64,000 nt of DNA. It comes from Thiohalocapsa sp. ML1. Its GTDB lineage: Bacteria; Pseudomonadota; Gammaproteobacteria; Chromatiales; Chromatiaceae. The notes below the pieces were generated by a model, which was not told the origin of the DNA, ran no database searches, and saw nothing but the letters and a program-made list of their open reading frames with translations. How positions within the stretch are numbered: position 1 is the stretch's first letter; every line of letters begins with the position of its first letter. The stretch is taken from the NCBI RefSeq assembly GCF_001469165.1, contig NZ_JABX01000029.1:1-64000 (forward strand). Direction: 5' to 3'. This document shows positions 23,761 through 32,541 of this stretch, one piece after another. Position numbers and translations under genes: made by a program.

Positions 23761-25044
23761 TCAGCCGCGGGCCGCGGCGGACACAGGCGCCCCGGCGGAG
23801 CGGATGGTGGGTGGTGGTGCCGGTGGCTCGTAGTAGGGCGGGTCCGCTTCGGTCGGGGCTTCTGCCGGCATGTCCGCAGCAGGCGCGGACTCCCGGCCGG
23901 GCTGCTCGGGCCCTGGCGTGGCAGCGGGGGCCGCCTTGTTGGCAGCATCGGCGCGCACCTTGCTCTCGCTGCGGCGGGGCTCGGGCGCCGCGCGGTCTGC
24001 TTTGGCCGCGTCGGTTTCGGCGTTGGCACGGGCATCGGCCGGCGCTTGCTCCGCCCTTGCGGCGTCGGATGCCGCGGCGCCGGAGCCGGCGGTGGCGCCG
24101 GGGGCCGGGGGCTGTTCTCGTGCCTGCGCAGGTGTTCTGGACTGCGGGTCCGCCGGTTTGGTGCCGGTCGCTGGCGGCGTCTCCACGCCCGACTCCTCCA
24201 TGGCCTTGATCTCGGCATCAAGGGCGTCCAGCCCGGTGCCCGTCTTCGCTGCCTCGGCTGCCGCCCGGCGGGCGCGCTGCTCGGCCTGCTCGCGGGCGAT
24301 GCGCTCGGCATAGTTGCCGTAGTCCGGGCCGTTGCCGACCACCGTCACGGCCGTGCCCGACCCCACGTGCGCGAACACCGCCTCCGCCAATGTCGGCGGC
24401 ATGCGGATGCAGCCGTGGGAGGCGGGGCTGCCGGGGTTCGGGATCGGTCCCGCATGCATGCCGATGCCGTCGTAGGTCATGCGCATGAAGTTCGGCATGT
24501 TCGCGCCGACGAACCGGGCGCCGGCCGGGACGCGGTCCCTGCTGTGGGCACTGCCCTTCAGCACCCGGCCGTCGCGGGCCACGATCTTGCCGTAGAGGTT
24601 CGAGCGCTTGTCGCGCACCTTTTCCAAGATCGAGAACTCGCCGCGCGGCGTCGGGTGGTTCGCAACCCCGGTGGCGACGGTGCTCCAGCCGACCGGGTCG
24701 TCGCCGGCGAAGAAGCGGGCCGTCTGCTCGTTGGTGTCGATGATAATGCGGGTGAGCTGCCGGCCGTCACCGGACCACTCGTAGAGTTTGCCCGGTTTCG
24801 GCTTCGCGGCGGTCGGCTCCTCGGCAGTTGGCTCCGGTGGCTCGATGGTCTCGGCGACGGCGCCCGCGGCCTCGTCTTCCGGCGAGGGCTGCGTCTCCGC
24901 GGCGGGCTGCGGCCGGTTGGTCAAACCGGGCGGCAGCTCGGGAAAGCTCATCTGCGCACAGCCGCCGAGCAGGCCGAGCAGCACGACGAGCGCGAATGCA
25001 CCGCTAAGATGCGCGGCACTGCGGGTGAAGGACAAGTGGGTCAT
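23761..25044 (-). CDS. L,D-transpeptidase (YkuD) lipoprotein with long disordered tail
   Basis: A probable cell-wall cross-linking or lipoprotein-attaching enzyme, 427 aa. ATG 25044 gives a lipoprotein signal with lipobox LGGC (Cys29). The YkuD catalytic domain (about 95-235) ends in the active-site motif SHGCIRMPP, His210 and Cys212. GIGMHAGP upstream gives the second conserved His. From about residue 245 on the protein is a low-complexity Ala/Glu/Pro/Arg tail of about 180 residues, which is unusual and may be a wall-spanning or coiled region. It converges with the hypothetical gene at 23287. Confidence 0.85.
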   Translation of the reverse strand: MTHLSFTRSAAHLSGAFALVVLLGLLGGCAQMSFPELPPGLTNRPQPAAETQPSPEDEAAGAVAETIEPPEPTAEEPTAAKPKPGKLYEWSGDGRQLTRIIIDTNEQTARFFAGDDPVGWSTVATGVANHPTPRGEFSILEKVRDKRSNLYGKIVARDGRVLKGSAHSRDRVPAGARFVGANMPNFMRMTYDGIGMHAGPIPNPGSPASHGCIRMPPTLAEAVFAHVGSGTAVTVVGNGPDYGNYAERIAREQAEQRARRAAAEAAKTGTGLDALDAEIKAMEESGVETPPATGTKPADPQSRTPAQAREQPPAPGATAGSGAAASDAARAEQAPADARANAETDAAKADRAAPEPRRSESKVRADAANKAAPAATPGPEQPGRESAPAADMPAEAPTEADPPYYEPPAPPPTIRSAGAPVSAAARG

Positions 25045-25329
25045 GCGGCTGATCCGGCGGTGACTGGACGGGGCGCTGGGCGCAGACACAGACGTTACCC
25101 GATTGCGCCGGGCCGGGCAAAGTCTGGGCTTGAGGGGCGACGGGCGCGAGACCGGGCGGGCAGCCTCGATCGTGGGAGAGATGTGCGCCGATTTGCGGGC
25201 CGCGCAAGTGGCGGCGCCGGGTGCGGCGGGCCGAGGCCTGCGTCGATGCGATAGCCCTGATGGAAGATGGCGGTCGGCGTCCGCCCCGCCGGCATGCGAC
25301 CGGCTTTTTGTTGCGGCTATGCTCGGCAT

Positions 25330-25381
25330 CACAGCAGGCGCGTCACAGCAGGCGCGTCACAGCAGGCGCTTCACAGTAAGC
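25330..25381. repeat. 14-bp tandem repeat at the BON gene stop codon
   Basis: CACAGCAGGCGCGT is repeated at 25330, 25344 and 25358, with a partial fourth copy from 25372. Fourteen is twice the seven-base period found at other gene ends. The BON stop codon (25371-25373 on the minus strand) falls at the junction of units three and four. The rest of 25045-25329 holds no gene I can see. Confidence 0.9.
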
Positions 25382-26192
25382 GTTCGATGACAAGGCGCGA
25401 ATCGACATCCTGAACACCGGGGACATCCGCGGCAATGGATTCGGCCACCGCGCGCTCCGCGGATGAGGCCACCGAGCCGCTCAGGGTAACCTCACCGTCG
25501 CTCACCGTGATCTCGATGGAGCGGTCGTTCACGGTGGTGTCGGACCGCAACAACGCCCGCAAACGGGTGCTGATCCAGTCGTCCTTCCGATGCGTCCTTT
25601 CGGCGCGGCGCTGTCGCTTGCGCTCGTCGGTGATCAACGCCGGATCGACGCTGATGTAGTTGAAGACTTCATCGACTCCCATCGTGCTCTCCGCCATCGC
25701 CGCAAGGCGGTCTTTGGTGGCCAAAGCACCAACCTGGCCGTGCAAGCGCACCACCCCGCTCTCCACCCTTGCCTGCACATCCAGCGGGATGTTGCGGACC
25801 TGCCAGCGTAGCCGCTGTTTCAGCCGGGCAGCGGTAGTACGCTCCCGGATCGCGGTGATCAAGCCGCTCTGCTCCTCCGGTATGCGTGTATCCAAGCGCA
25901 ATCCGGACTGGATGTCGGCCGCTTCCCCGGCGATCAAGCCGGCAAGCTCGGCAGCGAGGTCCGCCTCAATCTGGTTCGCAACAGCACCTTCGAGGCGCAG
26001 TCCGGTACCGCTTGGCCGCACCTTGAGCGCGTAGCCGCCTAGTAACGGATTGGCGTCAAGGATCACCTGTGCCTTGGCCGCCGTCTCAGCCTGCTCAAGT
26101 GATTCGGACCCCACAGGTCCAGCCAAGGCGCCGAGCGTCAGCACAGCGGCGATGCGTCGCTTAGGCGTCGCGCTACCCTTGAAATCGATCAT
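25371..26192 (-). CDS. Envelope protein with BON domains
   Basis: A 273-aa exported protein. The N terminus (MIDFKGSATPKRRIAAVLTL) is a weak Sec signal; a GGAGGG ribosome site sits about 8 bp before ATG 26192. Two or three BON-like modules follow (about 40-95, 105-180 and 200-272), the last being the clearest with EITVSDGEVTLSGSV and ERAVAESIAADVPGVQDV. BON domains bind phospholipid or membrane surfaces, as in OsmY and DolP. A good sigma-54 promoter sequence lies just upstream, which links this gene to the adjacent NtrC-family system. Confidence 0.8.
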   Translation of the reverse strand: MIDFKGSATPKRRIAAVLTLGALAGPVGSESLEQAETAAKAQVILDANPLLGGYALKVRPSGTGLRLEGAVANQIEADLAAELAGLIAGEAADIQSGLRLDTRIPEEQSGLITAIRERTTAARLKQRLRWQVRNIPLDVQARVESGVVRLHGQVGALATKDRLAAMAESTMGVDEVFNYISVDPALITDERKRQRRAERTHRKDDWISTRLRALLRSDTTVNDRSIEITVSDGEVTLSGSVASSAERAVAESIAADVPGVQDVDSRLVIERLL

Positions 26193-26223
26193 CGAAGAGC
26201 CCTCCCGTGGGAATCTGGAGGCG

Positions 26224-26240
26224 TGCAAGCGCCTGTCCAG
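26224..26240 (-). promoter_or_regulatory. Sigma-54 (-24/-12) promoter of the BON gene
   Basis: On the minus strand the sequence reads CTGGACAGGCGCTTGCA. GG and GC are exactly 10 nt apart and the -12 element TTGCA is perfect; the -24 element TGGACAG differs from TGGCACG in three places. It would start RNA about 20 nt before the ATG. Confidence 0.65.
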
Positions 26241-26307
26241 CTAACGGCCGGCCATGGCGACCAGCGCCACCCCGTAGCCCGCAAGGCGCTGCTCGCCATG
26301 GCCGTTT

Positions 26308-26354
26308 CCCTCACCCCGGCCCTCTCCCAGAGCGACCCGGAGGGCGAGGGGGGG
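26308..26354. repeat. Interrupted inverted repeat, common proteobacterial type
   Basis: CCCTCACCCCGGCCCTCTCC and GGGCGAGGGGGG face each other around AGAGCGACCC. This pattern is a widespread intergenic palindrome. No gene is supported in the 26241-26508 gap. Confidence 0.6.
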
Positions 26355-26508
26355 CTAAGGCGCGCGCCGCGCGACTTTCATGGTAAAGCGCAAAGCCGCC
26401 AGCCCAGCAGGCCGGCGGCTCGTGACGCGGTCTGCGCGTTCGGCCAAACAATGCGCTCAAGCACCTGCGATGCCGGCTCGAACGCGCGCGGCTGGCCGAA
26501 TCGCAGCC

Positions 26509-26949
26509 CTAGCGGTTCTCGTTGATCGCCGTCTCGACCCGTTCCGCAAGCATCGGATCGCCTTTCATACCCACGGCGATATCGTTGTACTCTTTCACGG
26601 AGATGCCAGCTTCTTCAACGGCTTGCGCCATCTCATTCTGGGCCTCGCGCTGCAGGGATTGAGCAACCTCCGCGCTCGGAGTCTCTGCCAGCTCCGCGGA
26701 CAGCTCCTCGGAGATTTTCTGCACCGCGAGGAAGGCATCGGCGAAATTCGAGACCGTCGCATCGGCGACCTCCATGGGAGCGCTCGGCGGCGCTTGCATG
26801 CCAGCAGCCGGATTCCCGCCTGTACCTTGCTGGGCTACGGCGGTGCCGGTTGCGGCGAGCAGTGCGGCGATTGCAAGGGCCGGAGCCAGTTGCGCACGAG
26901 TCTGCGCACGAGTCTGCGCACGAGTCTGTTCACGTGTCATCGTCTTCAT
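26509..26949 (-). CDS. DUF4168 domain exported protein
   Basis: A small periplasmic protein of unknown function, 146 aa. The N region of its signal peptide is a run of TRAQ repeats, encoded by 12-bp DNA repeats at about 26890-26937, followed by the hydrophobic core LAPALAIAALLAATGTAVAQ. The mature part shows the DUF4168 pattern: SNFADAFLAVQKI, EAQNEMAQAVEEAG and ISVKEYNDIAVGMKGDP. GGAGG precedes ATG 26949. With the BON gene it forms the likely output of the two-component system encoded just upstream. Confidence 0.85.
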   Translation of the reverse strand: MKTMTREQTRAQTRAQTRAQLAPALAIAALLAATGTAVAQQGTGGNPAAGMQAPPSAPMEVADATVSNFADAFLAVQKISEELSAELAETPSAEVAQSLQREAQNEMAQAVEEAGISVKEYNDIAVGMKGDPMLAERVETAINENR

Positions 26950-26993
26950 GTTGAACCTCCGCTTGGAACGGTTGTGAATGGCAACCTGGAACA

Positions 26994-27010
26994 TTCACTT
27001 GCCGTGCCAA
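26994..27010 (-). promoter_or_regulatory. Possible sigma-54 promoter of the DUF4168 gene
   Basis: On the minus strand a perfect -24 block, TTGGCACG, is followed four bases later by GTGAA instead of TTGCA. The -12 GC is lost, so this is only a candidate. It lies about 45 bp before the ATG. Confidence 0.35.
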
Positions 27011-27107
27011 GCCTGAAAAAAGACGATGGAGACTGAGAAATCAATGGTCTATGAAATCAACCCAGCGTAGGCGCAAGGGCTGGACGGCCAAGCGACCGAG
27101 TCGAAAC

Positions 27108-27119
27108 GACACATGTGTC
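27108..27119. promoter_or_regulatory. Possible activator-binding palindrome
   Basis: A perfect 12-bp palindrome, GACACATGTGTC, lies about 100 bp upstream of the candidate DUF4168 promoter, followed by a half-site (ACGTGTC) near 27128. The position suits an enhancer for an NtrC-family activator. It lies between the response-regulator stop and that promoter. Confidence 0.4.
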
Positions 27120-27125
27120 ATCCTG

Positions 27126-28544
27126 CTACGTGTCATTTGGCCTCCGCTCGTCGAGCTTGCGATAGAGCGTCTTGCGGCCGACTCCAAGGATCTTGGCCGC
27201 GCGCTGCTTGTTGCCGTGGGTCCAATCGAGGACCGATCGGATGTAACGCGCCTCGACCTCGGCAAGTGTCCGCCAGTCCTCATCGGCCTGCGGCGCGGCG
27301 GGTGATGCGACGGATGGCTCGTCTGCGTGTCCGCGGCCAGAGGTCTCGCTCCGGACGCGCTCCGGCAGGTCATCGAGGCCGATTGCCTCCGCCGGTGCCA
27401 GGGTCGCGGCGCGCTCCACCAGGCTCGCCAGCTCGCGCACGTTGCCGGGGTAGCCATAGCTCAGCAAGGCGCGCCAGGCCTCGGGCGCGAAACGCCGCGC
27501 GGGGCACTCGCGCGCCACCGTGTGTGTCTGCAAGAAGTGCTGCAGCAAGGCGGCGATGTCTTCGCCACGGGCGCGCAGCGGCGGTACCTGGATGTGGAAG
27601 GTCTCCAGGCGGTAGAACAGATCCTCGCGGAAGTGCCCGTTCGCGATGCGCTCGCTGATATCGCGATGGGTCGCGGCGACGATACGCACATCGGTGCTGA
27701 TCTCGGCATTGGCGCCCACCGGCCGCACCCGGCCGTCTTGCAGCAACCGCAGCAGCTTGGTCTGCATCGCGGGCGGCATCTCGGCGATCTCATCGAGGAA
27801 CAGGGTGCCGCCGTCGGCCTCGGCGAAGAGCCCTTGGCGCGCGCCGCGTGCACCGCTGAAGGCACCGGCCGCATGGCCGAGCAGCTCGGACTCCAGTAAG
27901 GACTCCGGAATGCCGGCGCAATTGAGCGCGACGAACGGCGCCGCCGCGCGCGGGCTCTCGGCGTGCAACGCGCGTGCGACCAGCTCCTTGCCGGTACCGG
28001 ACTCGCCGGTGATCAGCACGCTGCTGTCGGACTGGGCGATGCGGCGGATCAGGTCATAGAGCACGAGCATTGCCGGGCTCTTGCCGAGCATACCGTGGAA
28101 GCTCGCGCCCGCGAGCACCTGCCGATACCGCGCTACCTCGGCCTGCAGTTGCCGGTTCTCCAACACCCGCGCCACCGCGAGTCGCAAATGGTCGAGATCG
28201 ACCGGTTTGGTCAAAAAATCATCGGCACCCGCCTTGAGTGCGGCCACCGCCTGTCCGATGGTGCCGAAACCGGTCAGTATGATAAAACCGGGTATCGGCG
28301 TCAGCGCGCGGGTCGCTTGCAGCACCGCCAGCCCGTCCTCGCCCGGCAGGCGCAGATCGCTCAGCACCAGGGCGATGCTTTGGCGCGCGAGCACGGCGCG
28401 CGCCGCGGCGGCATCGGCAACCCCGGTGAGCACATAGCCGGCGTCTTCGAGCTCCTCCAGCAACAACTGCCGATAGCCAAGGTCATCCTCAACCACCAGG
28501 ATGGTAGGTCGTTCGGTCGGCGTTGCACCAGGCTCAGCGAACAT
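27126..28544 (-). CDS. NtrC-family sigma-54-dependent response regulator
   Basis: A transcription activator of 472 aa. A receiver domain (about 15-130, ILVVEDDLGYR, phospho-acceptor Asp in LVLSDLRLPG) is followed by an AAA+ sigma-54 interaction domain (about 155-390). The latter has Walker A GESGTGKE, ESELLGHAAGAFSGA (a variant of the GAFTGA loop with Ser for Thr) and LFLDEIAEMP. A Fis-type helix-turn-helix ends the protein (about 430-470, GNKQRAAKILGVGRKTLYRKL). ATG 28544 overlaps the kinase gene by 11 bp. Overall layout resembles GlrR/QseF. Its likely targets are the BON and DUF4168 genes directly downstream. Confidence 0.92.
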   Translation of the reverse strand: MFAEPGATPTERPTILVVEDDLGYRQLLLEELEDAGYVLTGVADAAAARAVLARQSIALVLSDLRLPGEDGLAVLQATRALTPIPGFIILTGFGTIGQAVAALKAGADDFLTKPVDLDHLRLAVARVLENRQLQAEVARYRQVLAGASFHGMLGKSPAMLVLYDLIRRIAQSDSSVLITGESGTGKELVARALHAESPRAAAPFVALNCAGIPESLLESELLGHAAGAFSGARGARQGLFAEADGGTLFLDEIAEMPPAMQTKLLRLLQDGRVRPVGANAEISTDVRIVAATHRDISERIANGHFREDLFYRLETFHIQVPPLRARGEDIAALLQHFLQTHTVARECPARRFAPEAWRALLSYGYPGNVRELASLVERAATLAPAEAIGLDDLPERVRSETSGRGHADEPSVASPAAPQADEDWRTLAEVEARYIRSVLDWTHGNKQRAAKILGVGRKTLYRKLDERRPNDT

Positions 28545-30027
28545 CAGTTGAGCCTCGTCGTTCGGCGTCGGCTCGGGTGCGGCCCGTCAGCGGCAAACCG
28601 ATCTGGAAACAGGCGCCCGATGCGCGACCGGACTCGATCGTTAGACGACCACCATGCTCGGCAACGGCCGCGCGCGCGACGGCGAGCCCGAGTCCCGTGC
28701 CCTGACCGGCAGGTTTGGTGGTGAAGAAGGGCTCGAACAGCCGTTCGACGGCAGCGGCGGCCACCCCGGGCCCGTCATCTTCGACCCGCAGCAGCAGTTG
28801 ATCCGCGACCAGCTCGGCACTGATCCGGACCCGCGCGTCGGCCGCCTGCAGCGCGTTGTCGAGCAGATTGCCCAATGCCTGCTCCAGACGCAAAGGATCT
28901 ACGTCGATTCTGAGATCGACCAAGTCGCGGGGCAGCATGACGTCGACACGGAGATCGCGGCGCGGCGAGGCCTGTCGCGAGCGGGTTACAACGCCCTCGA
29001 TCAACGGCGCAAGCTCGACCGGCCGCCGGCGCGGCGGCCCCTGGCGTGCGAAATCGAGCAACTCGCGCACAATGCTCTCCACCCGGCCCAGTTCTGCCAG
29101 CAACCGCGACAGCTCAGCCTTGGCCGGCGACGTCTCCGGCAAGCCGCGCGCGGCGCGCTGGGCACGCCCGGCAACGCTGCCCAGGGGGGTGCCGAGCTCG
29201 TGCGCCAAGCCGGCCGCCAGACGCCCGATCGCCGCCAGCTTCTCCGATTGTCGCAGCTCACTCTCAAGCCTCGCCTCGCGTTGACGTTGATCGCGCAGGC
29301 GTTGCTCGGAGCTCTCCCAACGCCTGATCATCGCATTGATGCCAACGCCCAGACGGCGGAGCTCATCCGGCCCCTGCTCAAGCACGCGCAGTCCCGGCTC
29401 GCCGTTCCCGATCGGCTCCATCGCGCTGGTCAAGGCGCGCACATGGCGACCGACGGCACGATGGTGTCCGACCAGCACGACCAGGACGAAGACGACCGCC
29501 AGCAGACCGAGCGCGGCGCCACCGAGCCACTGCATCCGGACCAAATAGTCCTGGAAACGGGATAGGTCGCGCGTCACCTGCAACAGGCCGACCACTTGCC
29601 CTGCTGGATCCAATAACGGCAGGAAGAACGAAAAAACGTCGCGGCCGCGACGCTCCTCGAAGCTGCCCTGCGTCCCTTGCGCTGTCACTGCCCGTGCATC
29701 GCGACGCCGCTCCAACAAGGGGCTGCGCGGCCCGCTGGTGGCCACCCGCTCGCCGGAGCTGTTGTATACGTAAGCGCCGAACACCTGATCGATCTGAAAC
29801 ACCGAGTCCAGCGCCTCCTGCACGGCCTCGGTATCACCCCGCAGCATCGCCGCCGAGATCGGCAACCGGATCGAGCGTGCCACCAGCTCGATATCGTCCT
29901 GCAGGCGCGTGGTCATCTGCTGTTCCAGCTCACGCAGGCCGAGCATGCCGACGGCGACCAGGATGCCGAGCAGCGGCAGGAGGACGAACAACAGGACAGC
30001 GTTGCGCAGTGAGCCTAAACCTTTCAC
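28534..30027 (-). CDS. Membrane sensor histidine kinase, partner of the NtrC-family regulator
   Basis: A two-transmembrane sensor kinase of 497 aa. GTG 30027 is preferred (GGGAG about 12 bp upstream); the open frame reaches a TTG at 30066. TM1 (about 6-30) and TM2 (about 165-190) bracket a periplasmic sensor of about 130 residues. A HAMP-like segment leads to the DHp H-box GLAHELGTPLGSV and a HATPase_c domain with NLLDNALQAA, DDGPGV, FFTTK and GTGLGLAVA. All catalytic motifs are intact. The ligand is unknown; in the GlrK family the cue is envelope stress. Co-transcribed with the regulator. Confidence 0.9.
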   Translation of the reverse strand: MKGLGSLRNAVLLFVLLPLLGILVAVGMLGLRELEQQMTTRLQDDIELVARSIRLPISAAMLRGDTEAVQEALDSVFQIDQVFGAYVYNSSGERVATSGPRSPLLERRRDARAVTAQGTQGSFEERRGRDVFSFFLPLLDPAGQVVGLLQVTRDLSRFQDYLVRMQWLGGAALGLLAVVFVLVVLVGHHRAVGRHVRALTSAMEPIGNGEPGLRVLEQGPDELRRLGVGINAMIRRWESSEQRLRDQRQREARLESELRQSEKLAAIGRLAAGLAHELGTPLGSVAGRAQRAARGLPETSPAKAELSRLLAELGRVESIVRELLDFARQGPPRRRPVELAPLIEGVVTRSRQASPRRDLRVDVMLPRDLVDLRIDVDPLRLEQALGNLLDNALQAADARVRISAELVADQLLLRVEDDGPGVAAAAVERLFEPFFTTKPAGQGTGLGLAVARAAVAEHGGRLTIESGRASGACFQIGLPLTGRTRADAERRGSTDVR

Positions 30028-30071
30028 CCGGACGATTATCTCCCATGGCGCGCCCTGCTGGCGCAACAGGT

Positions 30072-30103
30072 GCGGGCGAGCCGCGGGCGAGCCGCGGGCG
30101 AGC
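30072..30103. repeat. 11-bp tandem repeat
   Basis: GCGGGCGAGCC occurs three times in tandem (30072, 30083, 30094; the last ends in CT). It lies upstream of the kinase start. The rest of 30104-30474, between divergent genes, shows no gene. Confidence 0.8.
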
Positions 30104-30474
30104 TTCTAGATCCGGCCGTGAGTGTGCAGGCAAGGCGCCCGCGCTTGCGGGGCTCCCGGCGTTCGGCAGCCCCGCTTGCCGCCGCGCCGGTGCATGTTGA
30201 CGGCGCATCCCGGCGGCGCTAGCGTACAAGGATCGGGTCAGCGTGGACGCTCCGGGCGGAACGGATTTCCTGTCCGCGGTCGCCCCGCGCGTTGCGGGAC
30301 GGGGAGCCCGACCCCGCCTACCCGATCCGGAGGTGCGCGTTTTCGGGACGATCCCTAGGGCCTGATCTCGGCCCGCCCGCGGCCGGAGGGACCGCGGGGA
30401 GGCGTGCTGAGGCGGGCAGCGACGCCGAGCGGCGTCAATTCATGCCGAGAGTCATCCCGAGCGAGGAATCCGCT

Positions 30475-31053
30475 ATGGCGACTGAAGTGCTTCTCAGCTT
30501 TTCCAACGCCGGCCTCGGCTCGATCTTCGCCACGTGGCTGCGCCGCCGGATCATGCGGGCGAAGAGCCTCTTCGATACCCGGTCCGTCTACATGGACAAC
30601 ATCGCCATGCGTGAGCAGGAGGGGACCGAGCTCACCCAGGACCGCCGGTTCCAGGCGGAGTCCTCCGGCATTACCCTGATCGGTGCCCGCAACGCGAGTT
30701 GGAACGCGGGATACCTCCAGGCAATGTCCGAGTGCTCGGCCATGATCATCGTGGCGACGCCGGAGTGGGCGCAGAGCCAGTGGACCTGGCAGGAGTTCGC
30801 CCAGGCCTCCCTTGAGGCACAACGACGCGGGGGTTCCGGTGGGTTCCGGCGGGTCGCCCTGGCGTTCGACGAGACCGACACAGACACCCGAGCCAAGCTC
30901 ACGAGCGACGGCTGGAGCCTGATCCCCTGCCGCCGGATCGTTGTTGGCGGGGGGCAGTCCCATGCCGGCATGGACTGCCCCGAGGCGTCCGCCCACCAGG
31001 GCGGCTGGGTCATCGGCGAGGCGAATCTGCAGCAGGTGCTGGCAGCCATCTGA
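30475..31053 (+). CDS. Stand-alone TIR-like domain protein
   Basis: A 192-aa cytoplasmic protein that is almost only a TIR-like domain. ATG 30475 follows a GAGGA ribosome site; the upstream open frame has no homology. Strand A reads TEVLLSFSNAGLG. The middle has an ECSAMIIVATPEWAQSQW strand, and the following WTWQEF places Glu107 where TIR NADases keep their catalytic Glu. Bacterial TIR proteins commonly deplete NAD after phage sensing, but they usually come with a sensor gene; none is evident beside this one. It could be an orphan effector or a member of a scattered system. Confidence 0.65.
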   Translation: MATEVLLSFSNAGLGSIFATWLRRRIMRAKSLFDTRSVYMDNIAMREQEGTELTQDRRFQAESSGITLIGARNASWNAGYLQAMSECSAMIIVATPEWAQSQWTWQEFAQASLEAQRRGGSGGFRRVALAFDETDTDTRAKLTSDGWSLIPCRRIVVGGGQSHAGMDCPEASAHQGGWVIGEANLQQVLAAI

Positions 31054-31281
31054 GTCCGCCCCGGACGGATCGGAAACGGCCCTTTGGCGGACCTGCCGGG
31101 CTCTGTCGGCACGCCGCGAGCTGCGCAACCAGAAGCGCTGCGGCCGCCGGCCCCGCCTTTGCCCCCGGTCTTGAACCGCCGTGTGCTCGTGCAGCCCGTT
31201 CGCACCGCAAGGTGCCGGCACCGCTTCGGCGGACGGCGGCGGGTGTCCGGCTCGGCGCCGACGCTGCCGCAGCCCTTGCCC

Positions 31282-31929
31282 TCAGGCGTGCGCCATAGCG
31301 AAGCGCGACCTCGCGCCCCGCGCAGCCGGGCTCCGGCGATCGAGCCAGCGGCGTATCCAATCGTCCACCGACAGCCAGCGGCCGGCACCGATGAAGAACA
31401 GGGCCACGAGCATGATCAGGTAGGTGGCCGCAAACTCGATGCCGTTGTTCAGCATGACGAGGCTGCCGTTCTCGGTCAGCCACTCGTAGTTGCCGTACTC
31501 GCGCAGGATGTCCTTGGCGCGGTCGAGTCGCTCGATGGCGCCGATGGTGCGCGCGTTGGCGAACAGCGAGCCGGCCCCCTCGGCGATGGCGAGCCAGCCG
31601 TGCTGCCAGTGCACCGTGACCATCGCCACGAGCATCGTGACGATCAGCGGCATCGAGATCAGGCGCACGCCGAGCCCCAGTACCAGCAGCACCGCACCTG
31701 CGGTCTCGGTGGAGGCCGCCAGAAACGCCAGCAACGTCGGAAACGGCAGGCCCAGGCCCCAGTCGGGGTTGCCGAACCAGGCCACGGTGCTGTCGAAGCT
31801 CGCGAATTTCATGGTGCCGGCCATCCAGAAGATGGGCGCGAGATAGAGCCGCAGCAGCAAGGGCGCGATGAAGTCGGCGCGTCGCGTGGCATCGAGCAGA
31901 CCGCGGGCCTGATGGATCAGCGCAAACAT
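31282..31929 (-). CDS. DoxX-family membrane protein
   Basis: A 215-aa inner-membrane protein of the DoxX/DoxD-like family. Four hydrophobic helices can be seen, the first preceded by RLYLAPIFWMAGTMKF and the third reading ETAGAVLLVLGLGVRLISMP. DoxX proteins are linked to redox or sulfur metabolism in some organisms (thiosulfate:quinone oxidoreductase subunits in archaea). Here there are no partners, so the role is unassigned. A cytoplasmic Arg-rich tail ends the protein. Confidence 0.8.
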   Translation of the reverse strand: MFALIHQARGLLDATRRADFIAPLLLRLYLAPIFWMAGTMKFASFDSTVAWFGNPDWGLGLPFPTLLAFLAASTETAGAVLLVLGLGVRLISMPLIVTMLVAMVTVHWQHGWLAIAEGAGSLFANARTIGAIERLDRAKDILREYGNYEWLTENGSLVMLNNGIEFAATYLIMLVALFFIGAGRWLSVDDWIRRWLDRRSPAARGARSRFAMAHA

Positions 31930-32541
31930 GGTTGTTCTCCGGCGAGGTGGCGAGGTGAAAACGATGGATTCACCGTCGCAGACCCGAGCGGCGCCGGCGA
32001 TCTTTCATTGGGTGGCCATCCGGCGCGAGCGGCCGGCAAAGAGACGGGCGAGCGGCGGTCCCGGATCGGCGTCCCGCGAGGTCGCGGCGCAGGTTGATCG
32101 AGGTGGCTACCGCGTGGCTGACCGACGGGAAGCTGGAGCTTCCGGGGCTGGGGTTGCCAAGCTGGGGCTTGGCAACCAGGGCGAAGGGTTCGTTTCGTTG
32201 GGCAAGATAAGCAGTGGGGCGGGCCGCCTCAATTGAGGATGCCTGCTGAGGATGCCTGCTGAGGATGTCTGCTGAGGATGCCTGCTGAGGATGTCTTCGG
32301 CTCCATCCGCAACATCGCCGTGCCGGGGAAGGTGCCGTTCGTTAACCGTCCGTTCCCGATGGCTCGCAGGGGCGCCTTCGCCGCCGATGTGATGCGAATC
32401 ACGGAACCTCCGGCCTAACCGCGACCTTCGGCCGTGCCCGGGCTGACGGGCGACAATCGGTCGAGCCGACAGCGTGCAGATGCAGGAAACCCCTATAAAC
32501 TGATAGGGGTAACCTGACATGAGACCTGGCCCGGCAACCTG
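31930..32541. other. Intergenic region with palindromes and a 13-bp tandem repeat
   Basis: Between divergent doxX and the next gene lie several elements. GGAAGCTGGAGCTTCC is at 32129-32144. An 11-bp stem, GGTTGCCAAGC/GCTTGGCAACC, is at 32152-32177. Five tandem 13-bp units, GAGGATGCCTGCT, run from 32235 to 32296 with C/T variants. A stem ACCCCTAT/ATAGGGGT is at 32489-32510, 32 bp before the next start and possibly an operator or leader hairpin. No gene is supported here. Confidence 0.8.
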
